Below are positions 1 through 9,485 of a DNA stretch of 64,000 nt, piece after piece (positions within the stretch are counted from its first letter, which is position 1; every line of letters starts with the position of its first letter). Both the position numbers and the translations under genes were made by a program. The notes below the pieces were generated by a model. The model saw only the letters and a list, made by a program, of their open reading frames with translations, ran no database searches and was not told the DNA's origin. The stretch is from an uncultured Flavobacteriaceae bacterium (lineage in GTDB: Bacteria > Bacteroidota > Bacteroidia > Flavobacteriales > Flavobacteriaceae): positions 1 to 64,000 of the forward strand of contig CAJQLD010000023.1 in the NCBI GenBank assembly GCA_905479095.1. Reading direction: 5' to 3'.

Positions 1-696
1 ATTGGAAAAGGAATCGCAACGGTTTTTGCACAGCATGGTGCCAATGTAGCGTTTACGTACAGTGCATCTGTTGAAGCTGCTAAGCTCTTAGAAACTGAAC
101 TTCAAGCGTTTGGAACAACCGTGAAAGGGTATCAAAGTAATGCTGCTAATTTTGACGAAGCACAACAACTTGCAGTAGATGTGTTAGCCGATTTTGGAGC
201 GATTGATATTCTGATAAACAATGCTGGAATCACCAAAGACAATTTACTAATGCGGATGGGCGAAGCTGATTTTGATAAAGTTATTGAAGTCAATCTTAAG
301 TCTGTATTTAATATGACCAAAGCCGTACAACGTACCATGTTAAAACAACGAAAAGGGTCTATTATCAATATGAGTTCGGTGGTCGGTGTGAAAGGAAATG
401 CCGGTCAAACCAACTATGCGGCTTCCAAAGCGGGGATTATTGGATTTTCAAAGTCTGTTGCCTTAGAGCTTGGTTCTAGAAACATCCGAAGTAATGTGAT
501 TGCTCCGGGTTTTATAGAAACGGAAATGACGGCTAAATTGGACGAAGCAACGGTTGCAGGATGGCGTGCTGGAATTCCACTAAAACGAGGTGGTACTCCC
601 GAAGATATTGCCAATGCCTGTGTGTTTTTGGCGAGCGATTTATCGGCATACATCACTGGACAAACCATTAATGTTGATGGTGGAATGCTCACTTAA
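1..696 (+). CDS. fabG: 3-oxoacyl-ACP reductase FabG, 5' end outside window
   Basis: This is the NADPH-dependent beta-ketoacyl-ACP reductase of type II fatty acid synthesis, a short-chain dehydrogenase. The frame is open from base 1, so about 15 N-terminal residues (start of the Rossmann Gly motif) lie upstream; the first bases still encode the end of that motif (IGKGIA). Visible SDR motifs are the NNAG turn at bases 217-228, the catalytic Ser in INMSS (about 370-380), the YxxxK pair in NYAASKAG (about 412-435) and the C-terminal TGQTINVDGG typical of FabG. A GTG at base 121 could be mistaken for a start, but the fold needs the upstream part. No other fatty acid gene is in the window. The family call is firm; a FabG paralogue with another substrate is possible. 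Confidence 0.92.
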   Translation: MGKGIATVFAQHGANVAFTYSASVEAAKLLETELQAFGTTVKGYQSNAANFDEAQQLAVDVLADFGAIDILINNAGITKDNLLMRMGEADFDKVIEVNLKSVFNMTKAVQRTMLKQRKGSIINMSSVVGVKGNAGQTNYAASKAGIIGFSKSVALELGSRNIRSNVIAPGFIETEMTAKLDEATVAGWRAGIPLKRGGTPEDIANACVFLASDLSAYITGQTINVDGGMLT

Positions 697-733
697 ACCA
701 TTTTAACAATGGTTGTTCTCAACCGATCTTAAT

Positions 734-2764
734 ATGCCTACACAAACAATTTTATATATCATTGGATCTGGAATTTTAGCGCTCTTTGTAGCGCTTTTTC
801 AGTATATATATAAAACCAAACGTCATCGGTTGCATTGGGGGTTGGCGTGTTTGAGGTTCATCTCAATTTTTTCATTACTGCTTCTTGTCATCAATCCGAA
901 GTTTGAAAATATAGAAAGTACGATTGTGAAACCAACACTTGTGGTAGCGGTCGATAACTCTCAATCTGTCAAATATTTAGGTAAAGACAGTATTGCTTCA
1001 AAAGCTGTGCAGTCGATCCTAAATAACAAAGAAATTGCTTCTAAATATAAGGTTCAACTCTATAATTTTGGGGCGCAACTCAACCAAAATACGACACTTA
1101 CTTTTGATGACCATCAAACCAATATCACTAAAAGCCTTCAGGGTATTGAGGCTATTTATGATTCCCAATTGGCACCAATTGTACTCATATCTGATGGGAA
1201 TCAAACCATTGGAACAGATTATCAGTATGCTTCAAAAGCGTTTGAGCAAGTTGTTTTTCCGCTTATATTAGGAGATCGTATGTTTCATACAGATCTGAAA
1301 ATTCAACAAATAAACGTCAATAAATACACCTATTTAAATAATAAGTTCCCCGTTGAAATTATAGCGTCCTACTCTGGGAATTCGCCGATTCAGTCGGCGT
1401 TAACGATTCGTTCTGGTTCACGAATTATTCACAAAGAGGTGGTTCGGTTTACACAAGATCAAAACATCAAAATTGTAACGCCAAAAATTACAGCCACCAA
1501 AGTAGGGGTACAGCGGTATCAAGTGGGTTTATCGCCCCTTAAAAACGAAAAAAATACGATTAATAATCAAAAATTTATTGCCATTGAAAGTATTGATGAA
1601 CGCACCAAAATCGCATTAATTTCATCCATATCGCATCCAGATTTAGGCGCTATGAAAGCCTCCATCGAAACCAACGAGCAACGGCTTGTCACTATTTGTT
1701 CACCATCTGATTTTCTGCGTTTAAAAGACGAATATGACCTTGCGATTCTGTATCAACCAAATCCAAGTTTCAAAGCGGCATTTGATTTTATTAATCTAAA
1801 AAAATTAAACACTTTTATCATAGGAGGGAACCAAACCCAGTGGTCGTTTTTAAACGCTATTCAATCGGTTTTTAAGCAGGAAATTACAGGTCAAAGTGAA
1901 AACTATCAAGGACGAATCAATCCAAGTTTTGCTAATTTCATCACGACCGATTTCACCTTTAATTCCTATCCGCCCTTAAGCACAGAATTTGGAAGTATCA
2001 ACATTAATGTGCCACATGAAACGTTCGTGTTTAAATCGATTAATGGCATCGATACTCAAGAGCCTTTGTGGTTTACTTACGAAAACAATGCTAGAAGGTC
2101 GTCCGTTCTTTTAGCTGAAAATATCTGGAAATGGCGCATGCAATCCTATCGAGATACCCAAAATTTTGAAATCTTTGATGCATTCATGGCTAAAATGATT
2201 CAATATCTAAACATTCAAAATCAAACCAAACGACTGGTTTTAAACTATGAATCCATTTATGATGGAAGTCAACCTCTTGAATTATCGGCACAATTTTTTA
2301 ATAAAAATTACGAACCAGATCCCAATGCACAGCTAAATATTAGGCTTAAAGAAACGACCTCGGGGCGTCAAATTGAGTACCCCATGGTGTCGAATCAAAA
2401 CACTTATATGATCAATCTGAGCGCCTTAGAACCAGGTGTCTACAACTTTGAAGTGAGTGCAAATAAAAAAAGTCACCGCGCTTTTGGTTCGTTCGAAATT
2501 TTAAACTTTAATATTGAGCAACAATTTATAAATGCGAATGTAGAGCAACTTGAGCAACTCGCTCTTCATACCGATGGAACGACTTATTTTGATACTCAAA
2601 CCAACGATTTAATAGCGCACTTAATTTCTGATAATCGGTTTTCAAGTATCCAGAAATTCACTAAAAAATCAGTACCTTTGATCGATCTAAAATTTTGGTT
2701 GCTATTGCTGGTGTTGAGTTTAGCAATCGAATGGATTATAAGAAAATACAACGGACTTATTTAA
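734..2764 (+). CDS. Membrane protein with VWA-like domain
   Basis: A 676-residue protein of no named function. Two N-terminal membrane segments (about residues 5-27 and 35-55) are followed by a von Willebrand factor A-like region. That region begins VVAVDNSQS, which fits a DxSxS MIDAS metal site, and later has the strand PIVLISDGN. A long middle part looks like beta-sandwich modules, and a last membrane segment lies within about 25 residues of the C-terminus, so the bulk should be periplasmic. I chose ATG 734; the frame also opens at TTG 713, but the seven extra residues add nothing and sit against the fabG stop. The SPFH gene follows 18 bp downstream, so the two may be co-transcribed. Bacteroidota proteins of this shape resemble the Bat/aerotolerance VWA group, but I would not assign that role. 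Confidence 0.7.
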   Translation: MPTQTILYIIGSGILALFVALFQYIYKTKRHRLHWGLACLRFISIFSLLLLVINPKFENIESTIVKPTLVVAVDNSQSVKYLGKDSIASKAVQSILNNKEIASKYKVQLYNFGAQLNQNTTLTFDDHQTNITKSLQGIEAIYDSQLAPIVLISDGNQTIGTDYQYASKAFEQVVFPLILGDRMFHTDLKIQQINVNKYTYLNNKFPVEIIASYSGNSPIQSALTIRSGSRIIHKEVVRFTQDQNIKIVTPKITATKVGVQRYQVGLSPLKNEKNTINNQKFIAIESIDERTKIALISSISHPDLGAMKASIETNEQRLVTICSPSDFLRLKDEYDLAILYQPNPSFKAAFDFINLKKLNTFIIGGNQTQWSFLNAIQSVFKQEITGQSENYQGRINPSFANFITTDFTFNSYPPLSTEFGSININVPHETFVFKSINGIDTQEPLWFTYENNARRSSVLLAENIWKWRMQSYRDTQNFEIFDAFMAKMIQYLNIQNQTKRLVLNYESIYDGSQPLELSAQFFNKNYEPDPNAQLNIRLKETTSGRQIEYPMVSNQNTYMINLSALEPGVYNFEVSANKKSHRAFGSFEILNFNIEQQFINANVEQLEQLALHTDGTTYFDTQTNDLIAHLISDNRFSSIQKFTKKSVPLIDLKFWLLLLVLSLAIEWIIRKYNGLI

Positions 2765-2782
2765 ATAATTTAAAACAAAAAA

Positions 2783-3595
2783 ATGGAAAAATTACCTAAA
2801 ATCGGACTCCCAATTATCGTGATACTTGGAGTTTTAGTACTCTTAATATCAAAAACAGCAGTGACCATCGGTCCAGGAGAAGGCGGTGTCTTATTCGAAC
2901 GCTTTGGGCAAGGAATTGTTACCGATAAAACATACGGAGAAGGCTTTCAAATTGTAGCCCCTTGGAACAGCATGTTAATTCACAAAGTAAGACAGCAATC
3001 TATTTCGGATGAAATGAATGTTTTATCAGTGAACGGACTTGAAGTGAAAGTCAATGGAACGATCTGGTACGAACCAGAATACGAAAACCTTGGAAGTTTA
3101 ATTAAAACCAAAGGAGAAGACTATGTCAACGAGCTTTTAAATCCAGCGGTCAATGCAGCGGCAAGAAGTGTGGTTGGGCGTTATACGCCTGAACAATTGT
3201 ATTCTAGTAAGCGTGATGTGATCGAACAAGAAATTCTTGACGAAGTTGTCACTTTATTAGATGGTCAATTTTTAAATGTAAAACGTGTATTGGTAGAAGA
3301 TGTAAAACTTCCTAACACCATTAAAAATGCGATTGAGAGTAAATTAAAGCAAGAACAAGAATCTTTAGAGTATGAATTTAGATTAGTAACGGCTGATAAA
3401 GAAGCTCAAAAAGTACGTATTGAAGCACAAGGTAAAGCAGATGCCAATAAAATATTAAGTGCGTCTCTTAACGATCGAATCCTTCAAGATAAAGGGATTG
3501 AAGCGACTGTAAAGTTATCGGAATCTCCAAACAGCAAAGTGATTGTTATTGGTTCTGGAAAAACTGGATTGCCAATTATTTTAGGGAATCAATAA
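2783..3595 (+). CDS. SPFH/band-7 (prohibitin-like) membrane protein
   Basis: A 270-residue protein with one N-terminal membrane segment (about residues 7-27), then a band-7/SPFH domain (about 28-190) that includes the typical GPGEGGVLFERFG and the RSVVGRYTPEQLYSSKRD stretch. The charged C-terminal half (KQEQESLEYEFRLVTADKEA, IEAQGKADANKIL) should form a helical coiled coil. SPFH proteins of this type form oligomeric membrane scaffolds and often modulate membrane proteases (HflK/HflC, prohibitin); no protease gene is adjacent. It starts 18 bp after the VWA-like gene. The length matches bacterial prohibitin homologues. The family is clear; the cellular partner is unknown. Confidence 0.88.
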   Translation: MEKLPKIGLPIIVILGVLVLLISKTAVTIGPGEGGVLFERFGQGIVTDKTYGEGFQIVAPWNSMLIHKVRQQSISDEMNVLSVNGLEVKVNGTIWYEPEYENLGSLIKTKGEDYVNELLNPAVNAAARSVVGRYTPEQLYSSKRDVIEQEILDEVVTLLDGQFLNVKRVLVEDVKLPNTIKNAIESKLKQEQESLEYEFRLVTADKEAQKVRIEAQGKADANKILSASLNDRILQDKGIEATVKLSESPNSKVIVIGSGKTGLPIILGNQ

Positions 3596-3708
3596 TTTAC
3601 AAACGATTAGTTAGTTTATACTGGCTTTTTTAAGAAATCAATAATTTTTAGAAATAAGTTAGGTTTACACTATTTATTTTTTGAATATTTGTACTCAATA
3701 TTATTAGA

Positions 3709-3768
3709 ATGAAATTATCATTATTTATACATCACCATCATTTACTTACTAGCGATCAAGCGAGGTAA
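3709..3768 (+). CDS. his operon leader peptide (19 aa, four His codons)
   Basis: The short frame reads MKLSLFIHHHHLLTSDQAR and stops at TAA 3766-3768. Four consecutive His codons (CAT CAC CAT CAT, 3730-3741) lie 90 bp upstream of hisG and just before an intrinsic terminator. This is the hallmark of ribosome-mediated attenuation as described for the his leader in enterobacteria. The last codons (CAA GCG AGG) overlap the proposed antiterminator segment. A ribosome stalled at His codons would therefore leave that segment free, while one that reaches the stop codon would cover it. It is too short for standard gene callers. Confidence 0.9.
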   Translation: MKLSLFIHHHHLLTSDQAR

Positions 3769-3813
3769 CGATGTGTAGGATAAATAATTAAACTATATAA
3801 CAGACCCGTTTGA
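3756..3813 (+). promoter_or_regulatory. his attenuator antiterminator pairing
   Basis: Segment 3756-3762 (TCAAGCG) can pair with 3807-3813 (CGTTTGA) over 7 bp including one G-U, and the 3807-3813 arm is also the 5' arm of the terminator. The competing segments are near copies: AGCGATCAAGCGAGG at 3751-3765 and AGCAATCAAGCGGGT at 3813-3827. This is the expected design for mutually exclusive antiterminator and terminator folds. The pairing is read by eye; no energy was computed. Confidence 0.75.
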
Positions 3814-3832
3814 GCAATCAAGCGGGTTTTTT
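3804..3832 (+). terminator. hisG: his attenuator terminator
   Basis: The arms ACCCGTTTGA (3804-3813) and TCAAGCGGGT (3818-3827) pair over 10 bp with one G-U, closed by the tetraloop GCAA (a GNRA loop) and followed by a T run. It sits between the His-rich leader peptide and hisG, so it should stop transcription when charged tRNA-His is plentiful. Confidence 0.88.
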
Positions 3833-3858
3833 AATTTTAAAATAAAAATACATTAAAA

Positions 3859-4716
3859 ATGAACACTTTAAAAATTGCAGTTCAAAAGTCAGGTCGACTT
3901 AAAGACGATTCAATGAAATTATTGAAAGATATTGGTATTTCAATTGATAATGGGAAGGATCAACTAAAGGCCACAGCGACCAACTTTCCGGTCGAGGTTT
4001 TTTATCTTCGTAATGGCGATATTCCTCAATACCTAAAAGATGGGGTGGTCGATGCCGCGATTATTGGAAACAATGTTTTGGTAGAAAAGGGCAATTCGAT
4101 TGAGTATATCTCTAAACTTGGATTTTCTAAATGTCGGGTGTCTATTGCGGTTCCTAAAGCTATGGAATATCAATCTCTCAATGATTTGAACGGCAAGCAA
4201 ATTGCGACTTCGTATCCAAATACCGTCAATGCGTTTTTAGAGGAGAACAATATCAAAGCCAGTATCCATGTCATTAATGGGTCAGTTGAAATTGCACCCA
4301 ACATTGGGTTAGCAGATGCCATTGTAGATATTGTTTCTACAGGTGGCACCTTGTTTAAAAATAACTTGGTTGAGAAGGAAGTGATTCTAAAATCGGAAGC
4401 TGTTTTAGCAGTGTCTCCAACCATCAATGCAGCGCAACAAGCTATTTTAGATAAAATAAAATTCCGTATTGAGTCGGTGCTTAAAGGACAATCGTCCAAG
4501 TACGTTCTTTTGAATGCACCTAACGAGAGTTTAGAAGCGATTATTAACCTCTTACCAGGCATGAAAAGTCCAACCGTTCTTCCATTGGCGGAATCGGGCT
4601 GGAGCTCGGTACACAGTGTGATTGATAAAAACCAATTTTGGAATATTATTGACGACTTAAAAGCATTAGGAGCTCAAGGCATCCTTATTTGTCCAATCGA
4701 AAAAATGGTTCTCTAA
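3859..4716 (+). CDS. hisG: ATP phosphoribosyltransferase (long form)
   Basis: Catalyses the first and committed step of histidine synthesis, ATP + PRPP to phosphoribosyl-ATP. At 285 residues it is the long HisG form. The two-lobed catalytic part (LKIAVQKSGRLKDDSMKLL at the N-terminus; the PRPP-binding DIVSTGGTLFKNNL near residue 157) is followed by an ACT-like C-terminal domain of about 75 residues, which in long-form enzymes binds histidine for feedback inhibition. It does not need a HisZ partner, and none is seen. It is the first gene after the attenuator and overlaps hisD by one base (TAATG). Confidence 0.97.
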   Translation: MNTLKIAVQKSGRLKDDSMKLLKDIGISIDNGKDQLKATATNFPVEVFYLRNGDIPQYLKDGVVDAAIIGNNVLVEKGNSIEYISKLGFSKCRVSIAVPKAMEYQSLNDLNGKQIATSYPNTVNAFLEENNIKASIHVINGSVEIAPNIGLADAIVDIVSTGGTLFKNNLVEKEVILKSEAVLAVSPTINAAQQAILDKIKFRIESVLKGQSSKYVLLNAPNESLEAIINLLPGMKSPTVLPLAESGWSSVHSVIDKNQFWNIIDDLKALGAQGILICPIEKMVL

Positions 4717-6014
4717 TGGCATCTATTTCCAAATATCCACCCATTTCAACATGGGAAACTTTGTTACAACGCCCGACTCAATCTGTTGAGGCAATCGAAG
4801 CAATTGTGGATGAAGTGTTTTTAGCGGTCAAACAAGAAGGGGATGCGGCCATTACTCACTATACAAAACGGTTTGATAAGGTTGAATTAACAGCTTCTTT
4901 TGTTTCTCAAGAAGAAATTGAACAAGCATCGGCACTCGTGTCAAACGATTTAAAAGCAGCCATTCAACAAGCAAAATCGAATATTGAAGTTTTTCACGCT
5001 GCTCAAAAAACAGCGAAAGTAGATGTTGAAACACAACCAGGTGTTCGTTGTTGGCAAGAAAAACGGCCTATTGAAACGGTTGGATTGTACATTCCAGGCG
5101 GGACTGCACCCTTGTTTTCGACGGTTTTAATGTTAGGAGTGCCTGCGACTTTAGCGGGATGTAAGAACATCATTTTATGTACCCCTCCAAATGCGAAAGG
5201 CGCCATTGCAAGTGAAATTTTGTATACCGCAGCTTTGTGTGGCATTACAACGATTGTTAAAGTAGGCGGGATTCAAGCCATTGCTGGGTTGACTTTTGGA
5301 ACCTCTAGTATTCCTAAAGTTTCTAAGATTTTTGGACCAGGGAATCAGTATGTGACGGTCGCCAAACAATTGGCAACCAAATATGGAGTTGCGATCGATA
5401 TGCCTGCGGGCCCAAGTGAACTTCTTATTATGGCCGATAAAAATGCTAATCCAGCTTTTGTGGCCTCAGATTTATTAAGTCAAGCCGAGCATGGTGCTGA
5501 CAGTCAGGTGGTTTTGGTGTCAACCGACGAAACACTTCTTTTGGAAACAGCGAAACAAGTCCGTATTCAAACTCAATTATTAGCACGTCAATCGATCCTA
5601 GAAAAAGCACTTGAGAACATGAAGCTGATTTTAGTAAAATCAGATCAGGAAGCGGTCGATCTAATCAATTTTTATGGTCCTGAACACTATATCATCTGCA
5701 CCGATAATTCGCCCTTTTTTGTAGATAGCGTGATCAATGCAGGTTCTGTTTTTATTGGTAAATACACGCCTGAGAGTGCGGGCGATTATGCGTCTGGAAC
5801 CAATCATACCTTGCCAACAAATGGCTATGCAAAAGCGTATTCGGGGGTCAACTTGGATAGTTTTTTAAAAAACATCACCTTTCAAGAAATCTCCAAAGAG
5901 GGTTTGCAAACTATCGGAACGACTATCGAACTTATGGCGGAAGCCGAAGGTTTAATGGCACATAAGAATGCCGTATCTATTCGACTAAAATCAATTGAAG
6001 ATGAATCTAAATAA
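4716..6014 (+). CDS. hisD: Histidinol dehydrogenase
   Basis: Oxidises histidinol to histidine in two NAD-dependent steps, the end of the pathway. The 432 residues match the family. Signature stretches are PGGTAPLFSTVLMLGVPA, IFGPGNQYVTVAK, the zinc-site region DLLSQAEHGADSQ, GPEHYI and the C-terminal GDYASGTNHTLPT. I chose ATG 4716, which shares its A with the hisG stop; an in-frame start at 4689 would lie inside hisG. The 3' end overlaps hisC by 14 bp, supporting translational coupling along the operon. Confidence 0.97.
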   Translation: MASISKYPPISTWETLLQRPTQSVEAIEAIVDEVFLAVKQEGDAAITHYTKRFDKVELTASFVSQEEIEQASALVSNDLKAAIQQAKSNIEVFHAAQKTAKVDVETQPGVRCWQEKRPIETVGLYIPGGTAPLFSTVLMLGVPATLAGCKNIILCTPPNAKGAIASEILYTAALCGITTIVKVGGIQAIAGLTFGTSSIPKVSKIFGPGNQYVTVAKQLATKYGVAIDMPAGPSELLIMADKNANPAFVASDLLSQAEHGADSQVVLVSTDETLLLETAKQVRIQTQLLARQSILEKALENMKLILVKSDQEAVDLINFYGPEHYIICTDNSPFFVDSVINAGSVFIGKYTPESAGDYASGTNHTLPTNGYAKAYSGVNLDSFLKNITFQEISKEGLQTIGTTIELMAEAEGLMAHKNAVSIRLKSIEDESK

Positions 6015-7038
6015 ATTACTTCGATCTAATATTAATGGGATGACACCCTATTCGTCTGCGCGCGATGAATACAAAGATTTGGAAGCTGACATGGTGTTTT
6101 TGGATGCCAATGAAAACCCGTTTGACAATTCGTTAAATCGATACCCCGATCCCCAACAGACGGCCTTAAAAAAACTAATTTCAGCACAAAAAAAGGTTCC
6201 GACGGATCAAATCTTATTGGGAAATGGAAGTGATGAAGTCTTAGATTTAATTTTTAGAGCGTTTTGTGAACCCAATCAAGACCGTATTCTGACGTTTCCA
6301 CCAACCTATGGGATGTACGACGTATTGGCAAATTTGAACGCCATTAAAAATATTCAAGTGCCCTTAACGTCAGACTTCAATTTAGACGTCGATCGTATTT
6401 TAAAACAGGTTCAACCAGAGACGAAGTTACTGTGTATCTGTTCCCCAAATAATCCTTCTGGAAATGTGGTTGATCGCAAGGCAGTAGAACGCCTTTTAAA
6501 GGCGTTTAATGGCTTAGTCATCATTGATGAAGCCTATATTGATTTCTCTAATGAAGTGAGCTGGACAGCGTATTTAAACATGTATCCAAATCTAATTGTG
6601 ACACAAACCCTTTCAAAAGCCTATGGGCTCGCGGGCATCCGATTGGGGATTTGCTATGCATCTAAAGACATTATTGCGGTATTAAATAACATAAAACCAC
6701 CTTATAACATCAATACGCTTACCCAAAATGCAGCCATAGAGGCGCTCCAAAATAGGGAAGTGGTGACTGAACAGATTGCCCTGATTTTAAAGGAACGTGC
6801 TCATTTAACAACAGCCTTTGAGTCGTATTCGTTTATCGAAAAAATATATCCTTCCGATGCAAATTTTATTTTAATCAAAGTGGATGATGCCCATAAACGG
6901 TATACAGAACTTATAAAAAATGGAATCGTCGTCAGAAATAGAAGCGCCCAATTTGGTTGTGAAAACGGTCTCAGAATTACAGTAGGAACCCCTTCTGAAA
7001 ACGCTCAATTATTAACCCTATTAAATACCCTAAAATGA
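6001..7038 (+). CDS. hisC: Histidinol-phosphate aminotransferase
   Basis: A PLP enzyme that converts imidazole-acetol phosphate and glutamate to histidinol phosphate. The 345 residues match fold-type I aminotransferases: FLDANENPF near the N-terminus, [11 protein letters not shown] for cofactor phosphate, [19 protein letters not shown], and the PLP lysine in [19 protein letters not shown] 6001 lies inside the end of hisD; a TTG at 5995 is possible but less likely. The stop overlaps the hisB start (ATGA). Confidence 0.96.
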   Translation: MNLNKLLRSNINGMTPYSSARDEYKDLEADMVFLDANENPFDNSLNRYPDPQQTALKKLISAQKKVPTDQILLGNGSDEVLDLIFRAFCEPNQDRILTFPPTYGMYDVLANLNAIKNIQVPLTSDFNLDVDRILKQVQPETKLLCICSPNNPSGNVVDRKAVERLLKAFNGLVIIDEAYIDFSNEVSWTAYLNMYPNLIVTQTLSKAYGLAGIRLGICYASKDIIAVLNNIKPPYNINTLTQNAAIEALQNREVVTEQIALILKERAHLTTAFESYSFIEKIYPSDANFILIKVDDAHKRYTELIKNGIVVRNRSAQFGCENGLRITVGTPSENAQLLTLLNTLK

Positions 7039-8168
7039 AACCTGTATTATTTATAGATCGCGATGGAACCATCATCAGAGAAACGGCCGATGAACAAATT
7101 GATTCTTTTGAAAAGCTAGAATTTTACCCGGATGTATTTTCTAATTTGAAAAAGATTTGTCAAGAACTGGATTTCGAAATTGTAATGATTACCAATCAAG
7201 ACGGTTTAGGCACTGCTATTTACCCTGAAAACACGTTTTGGCCGGTTCATAATTTTATACTCGATACCTTTAAAAATGAAGGGATTGTTTTTGAAAAACA
7301 ATTCATTGATAAAACATTTGCAAAAGACAATGCGCCAACACGCAAACCTCAAACAGGTTTGTTAACAGACTATTTCACAGAAGCCTATGATTTAGAAAAT
7401 TCGTTTGTGATTGGAGATCGTCTCACCGACGTAGAATTGGCAAAAAACCTAGGCTGTAAAGGCATTTATATCAATGATGAAACGCATTTAGGAGAAAATG
7501 AAATATCCGTAAATCAGGATGCATTAACCCCTTATATCGCTTTAGAAACCAATAGTTGGAAAACTATTTATGAGTTTTTGAAAGCCGATCAACGGGTTGG
7601 ATCTAGTGTACGAAATACCAATGAAACTAAGATAAATATTAGGCTGAATTTGGATGGGACTGGTAAAAGCAAAATCGATACGGGGATTGCCTTTTTTGAT
7701 CATATGTTAGATCAGATTGCGCGTCATGGTCAAATGGATTTGGATCTTAAAGTGGTGGGCGATTTAGAAGTAGATGAACACCATACAATCGAAGATACAG
7801 CCATTGCTTTAGGGAATTTATTTCATACGTTGTTAGGCTCAAAACTAGGAATTGAACGTTACGGATTTTGCTTGCCAATGGACGACTGTATTGCCCAAGT
7901 GGCGATTGATTTTGGAGGAAGAAATTGGTTGGTTTGGGAGGCCGATTTTAAACGTGAATATGTGGGGAAAATGCCCACAGAAATGTTCATGCACTTCTTT
8001 AAATCTTTTACGGATGGCGCCAAATGTAATTTAAACATTCAAGCAGATGGAACGAATGAACACCACAAAATTGAAGCCATATTCAAAGCATTTGCAAAGG
8101 CGATAAAAATGGCTGTCAAAAGAGATGTCAATAAAATGATTTTACCATCAACCAAAGGAACTTTATAA
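7035..8168 (+). CDS. hisB: Bifunctional histidinol-phosphatase / imidazoleglycerol-phosphate dehydratase
   Basis: A fusion enzyme for two pathway steps. Residues 1 to about 165 form a HAD-family phosphatase (FIDRDGTII at residues 6-14, TNQDGLG, a KPQTG lysine and [13 protein letters not shown]). Residues from about 185 to 377 form the dehydratase ([27 protein letters not shown], and a second EHHKIEA metal motif). The fused form is common in Proteobacteria and Bacteroidota. It starts with ATGA overlapping the hisC stop, and hisH follows after 3 bp. Confidence 0.97.
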   Translation: MKPVLFIDRDGTIIRETADEQIDSFEKLEFYPDVFSNLKKICQELDFEIVMITNQDGLGTAIYPENTFWPVHNFILDTFKNEGIVFEKQFIDKTFAKDNAPTRKPQTGLLTDYFTEAYDLENSFVIGDRLTDVELAKNLGCKGIYINDETHLGENEISVNQDALTPYIALETNSWKTIYEFLKADQRVGSSVRNTNETKINIRLNLDGTGKSKIDTGIAFFDHMLDQIARHGQMDLDLKVVGDLEVDEHHTIEDTAIALGNLFHTLLGSKLGIERYGFCLPMDDCIAQVAIDFGGRNWLVWEADFKREYVGKMPTEMFMHFFKSFTDGAKCNLNIQADGTNEHHKIEAIFKAFAKAIKMAVKRDVNKMILPSTKGTL

Positions 8169-8171
8169 TAA

Positions 8172-8753
8172 ATGAAAGTCATTATAATCGATTACGGAGC
8201 AGGGAATATTCAGAGCATTCAATTCGCGTTTCAACGTTTGGGCATCCAGGCGGTTTTATCAAATTCTGTCGATGAAATTCTAAGTGCTGATAAAGTCATA
8301 TTTCCTGGGGTTGGCGAAGCAAGTCAGGCCATGGAGATGTTAAAAAAATCTAAGTTAGACCGGTTGATACCAACGCTCAAACAAGATGTTTTAGGGATTT
8401 GTTTAGGCATGCAATTGTTGTGCAATCATTCTGAGGAAGGCGATACTAAAGGACTTGGCGTTTTTGATGTAGAAGTCAAACGGTTTACAAATGCGGTGAA
8501 AGTGCCGCATATGGGATGGAATACAATTCAAAACCTCCAATCGGATTTATTGATAGAGATCCCTGAAAATAGCTATATGTACTCTGTTCATAGTTATTAT
8601 GCAGCGATTGGGGCGCAAACCATTGCGAGCTCTAGGTATGAACTAGAATTTTCGGCGGCATTGCAATCCAATAATTTTTATGGGGTTCAATTTCACCCTG
8701 AAAAAAGCAGTAAAGACGGGGCTCAATTATTACAAAACTTTTTAAACTTATAA
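8172..8753 (+). CDS. hisH: Imidazole glycerol phosphate synthase, glutaminase subunit
   Basis: A class I glutamine amidotransferase that supplies ammonia to HisF. The 193 residues contain [11 protein letters not shown] at the N-terminus, the FPGVGEA oxyanion region, the nucleophile Cys in GICLGMQLL, and the catalytic HPE in [11 protein letters not shown]. It forms a heterodimer with HisF, encoded two genes downstream. It starts 3 bp after hisB and ends 1 bp before hisA. Confidence 0.97.
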   Translation: MKVIIIDYGAGNIQSIQFAFQRLGIQAVLSNSVDEILSADKVIFPGVGEASQAMEMLKKSKLDRLIPTLKQDVLGICLGMQLLCNHSEEGDTKGLGVFDVEVKRFTNAVKVPHMGWNTIQNLQSDLLIEIPENSYMYSVHSYYAAIGAQTIASSRYELEFSAALQSNNFYGVQFHPEKSSKDGAQLLQNFLNL

Positions 8754-8754
8754 C

Positions 8755-9483
8755 ATGCGAATTATACCTGCAATCGATATTATTAATGGTCAGTGTGTAC
8801 GACTGACGAAAGGTGATTATAGCACCAAAAAAGTCTACAATGAAAACCCTTTAGAAGTTGCTAAAATGTTTGAAGGTGTTGGGATCGAGCATCTTCATGT
8901 GGTAGATTTAGACGGAGCAAAAGCCCAACATATTATCAATCATAATATCTTGGAATCCATTGCGACAAACACCAGTTTGAAAGTCGATTTTGGAGGTGGA
9001 TTAAAATCCGATGCCGATTTAAAAATCGCATTTGATTCTGGTGCCCATCAGGTTACTGGGGGCAGTATTGCGGTTAAAAATCCAACACAATTTTTAAATT
9101 GGTTGGATACTTTTGGTGCTGATAAAATTATATTGGGCGCCGATTGTTTAGATCAAAAAATAGCCATTCAAGGTTGGCAAGAAGAGAGTGACAAGGAAGT
9201 GATCGAATTTATAAAAGAATTTGTATCAAAAGGCATCTCCTATGTGATTTGTACCGATATTTCAAAAGATGGCATGCTTCAGGGCCCTTCGTTTGAGTTA
9301 TATGAAACGATTTTAAACACTGTCAGCCCTGTCAATCTGATTGCATCTGGAGGGATTTCAGCGTTTGAAGAGTTGCCACAATTGGCGGAATTGGGATGTG
9401 AAGGGGTTATTATTGGAAAAGCTATTTACGAAGGAAATATCAGTTTAAAACAATTAGAAACCTATCAATTAAACCGTCCATAA
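8755..9483 (+). CDS. hisA: ProFAR isomerase (HisA)
   Basis: A (beta/alpha)8 isomerase that converts ProFAR to PRFAR. The 242 residues include the start motif [16 protein letters not shown] with the catalytic Asp, [16 protein letters not shown] and the second catalytic Asp in [13 protein letters not shown], then [11 protein letters not shown] and [11 protein letters not shown] for phosphate binding. The C-terminal half confirms HisA rather than HisF. The hisF start lies 2 bp after the stop. Confidence 0.97.
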   Translation: MRIIPAIDIINGQCVRLTKGDYSTKKVYNENPLEVAKMFEGVGIEHLHVVDLDGAKAQHIINHNILESIATNTSLKVDFGGGLKSDADLKIAFDSGAHQVTGGSIAVKNPTQFLNWLDTFGADKIILGADCLDQKIAIQGWQEESDKEVIEFIKEFVSKGISYVICTDISKDGMLQGPSFELYETILNTVSPVNLIASGGISAFEELPQLAELGCEGVIIGKAIYEGNISLKQLETYQLNRP

Positions 9484-9485
9484 GT

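Noticed and set aside
713-733. TTG start for the VWA-like protein
   Set aside because: It adds seven residues without any sequence support, and ATG 734 directly precedes the first membrane helix.
4170-4562. 130-residue minus-strand frame
   Set aside because: Shadow of hisG.
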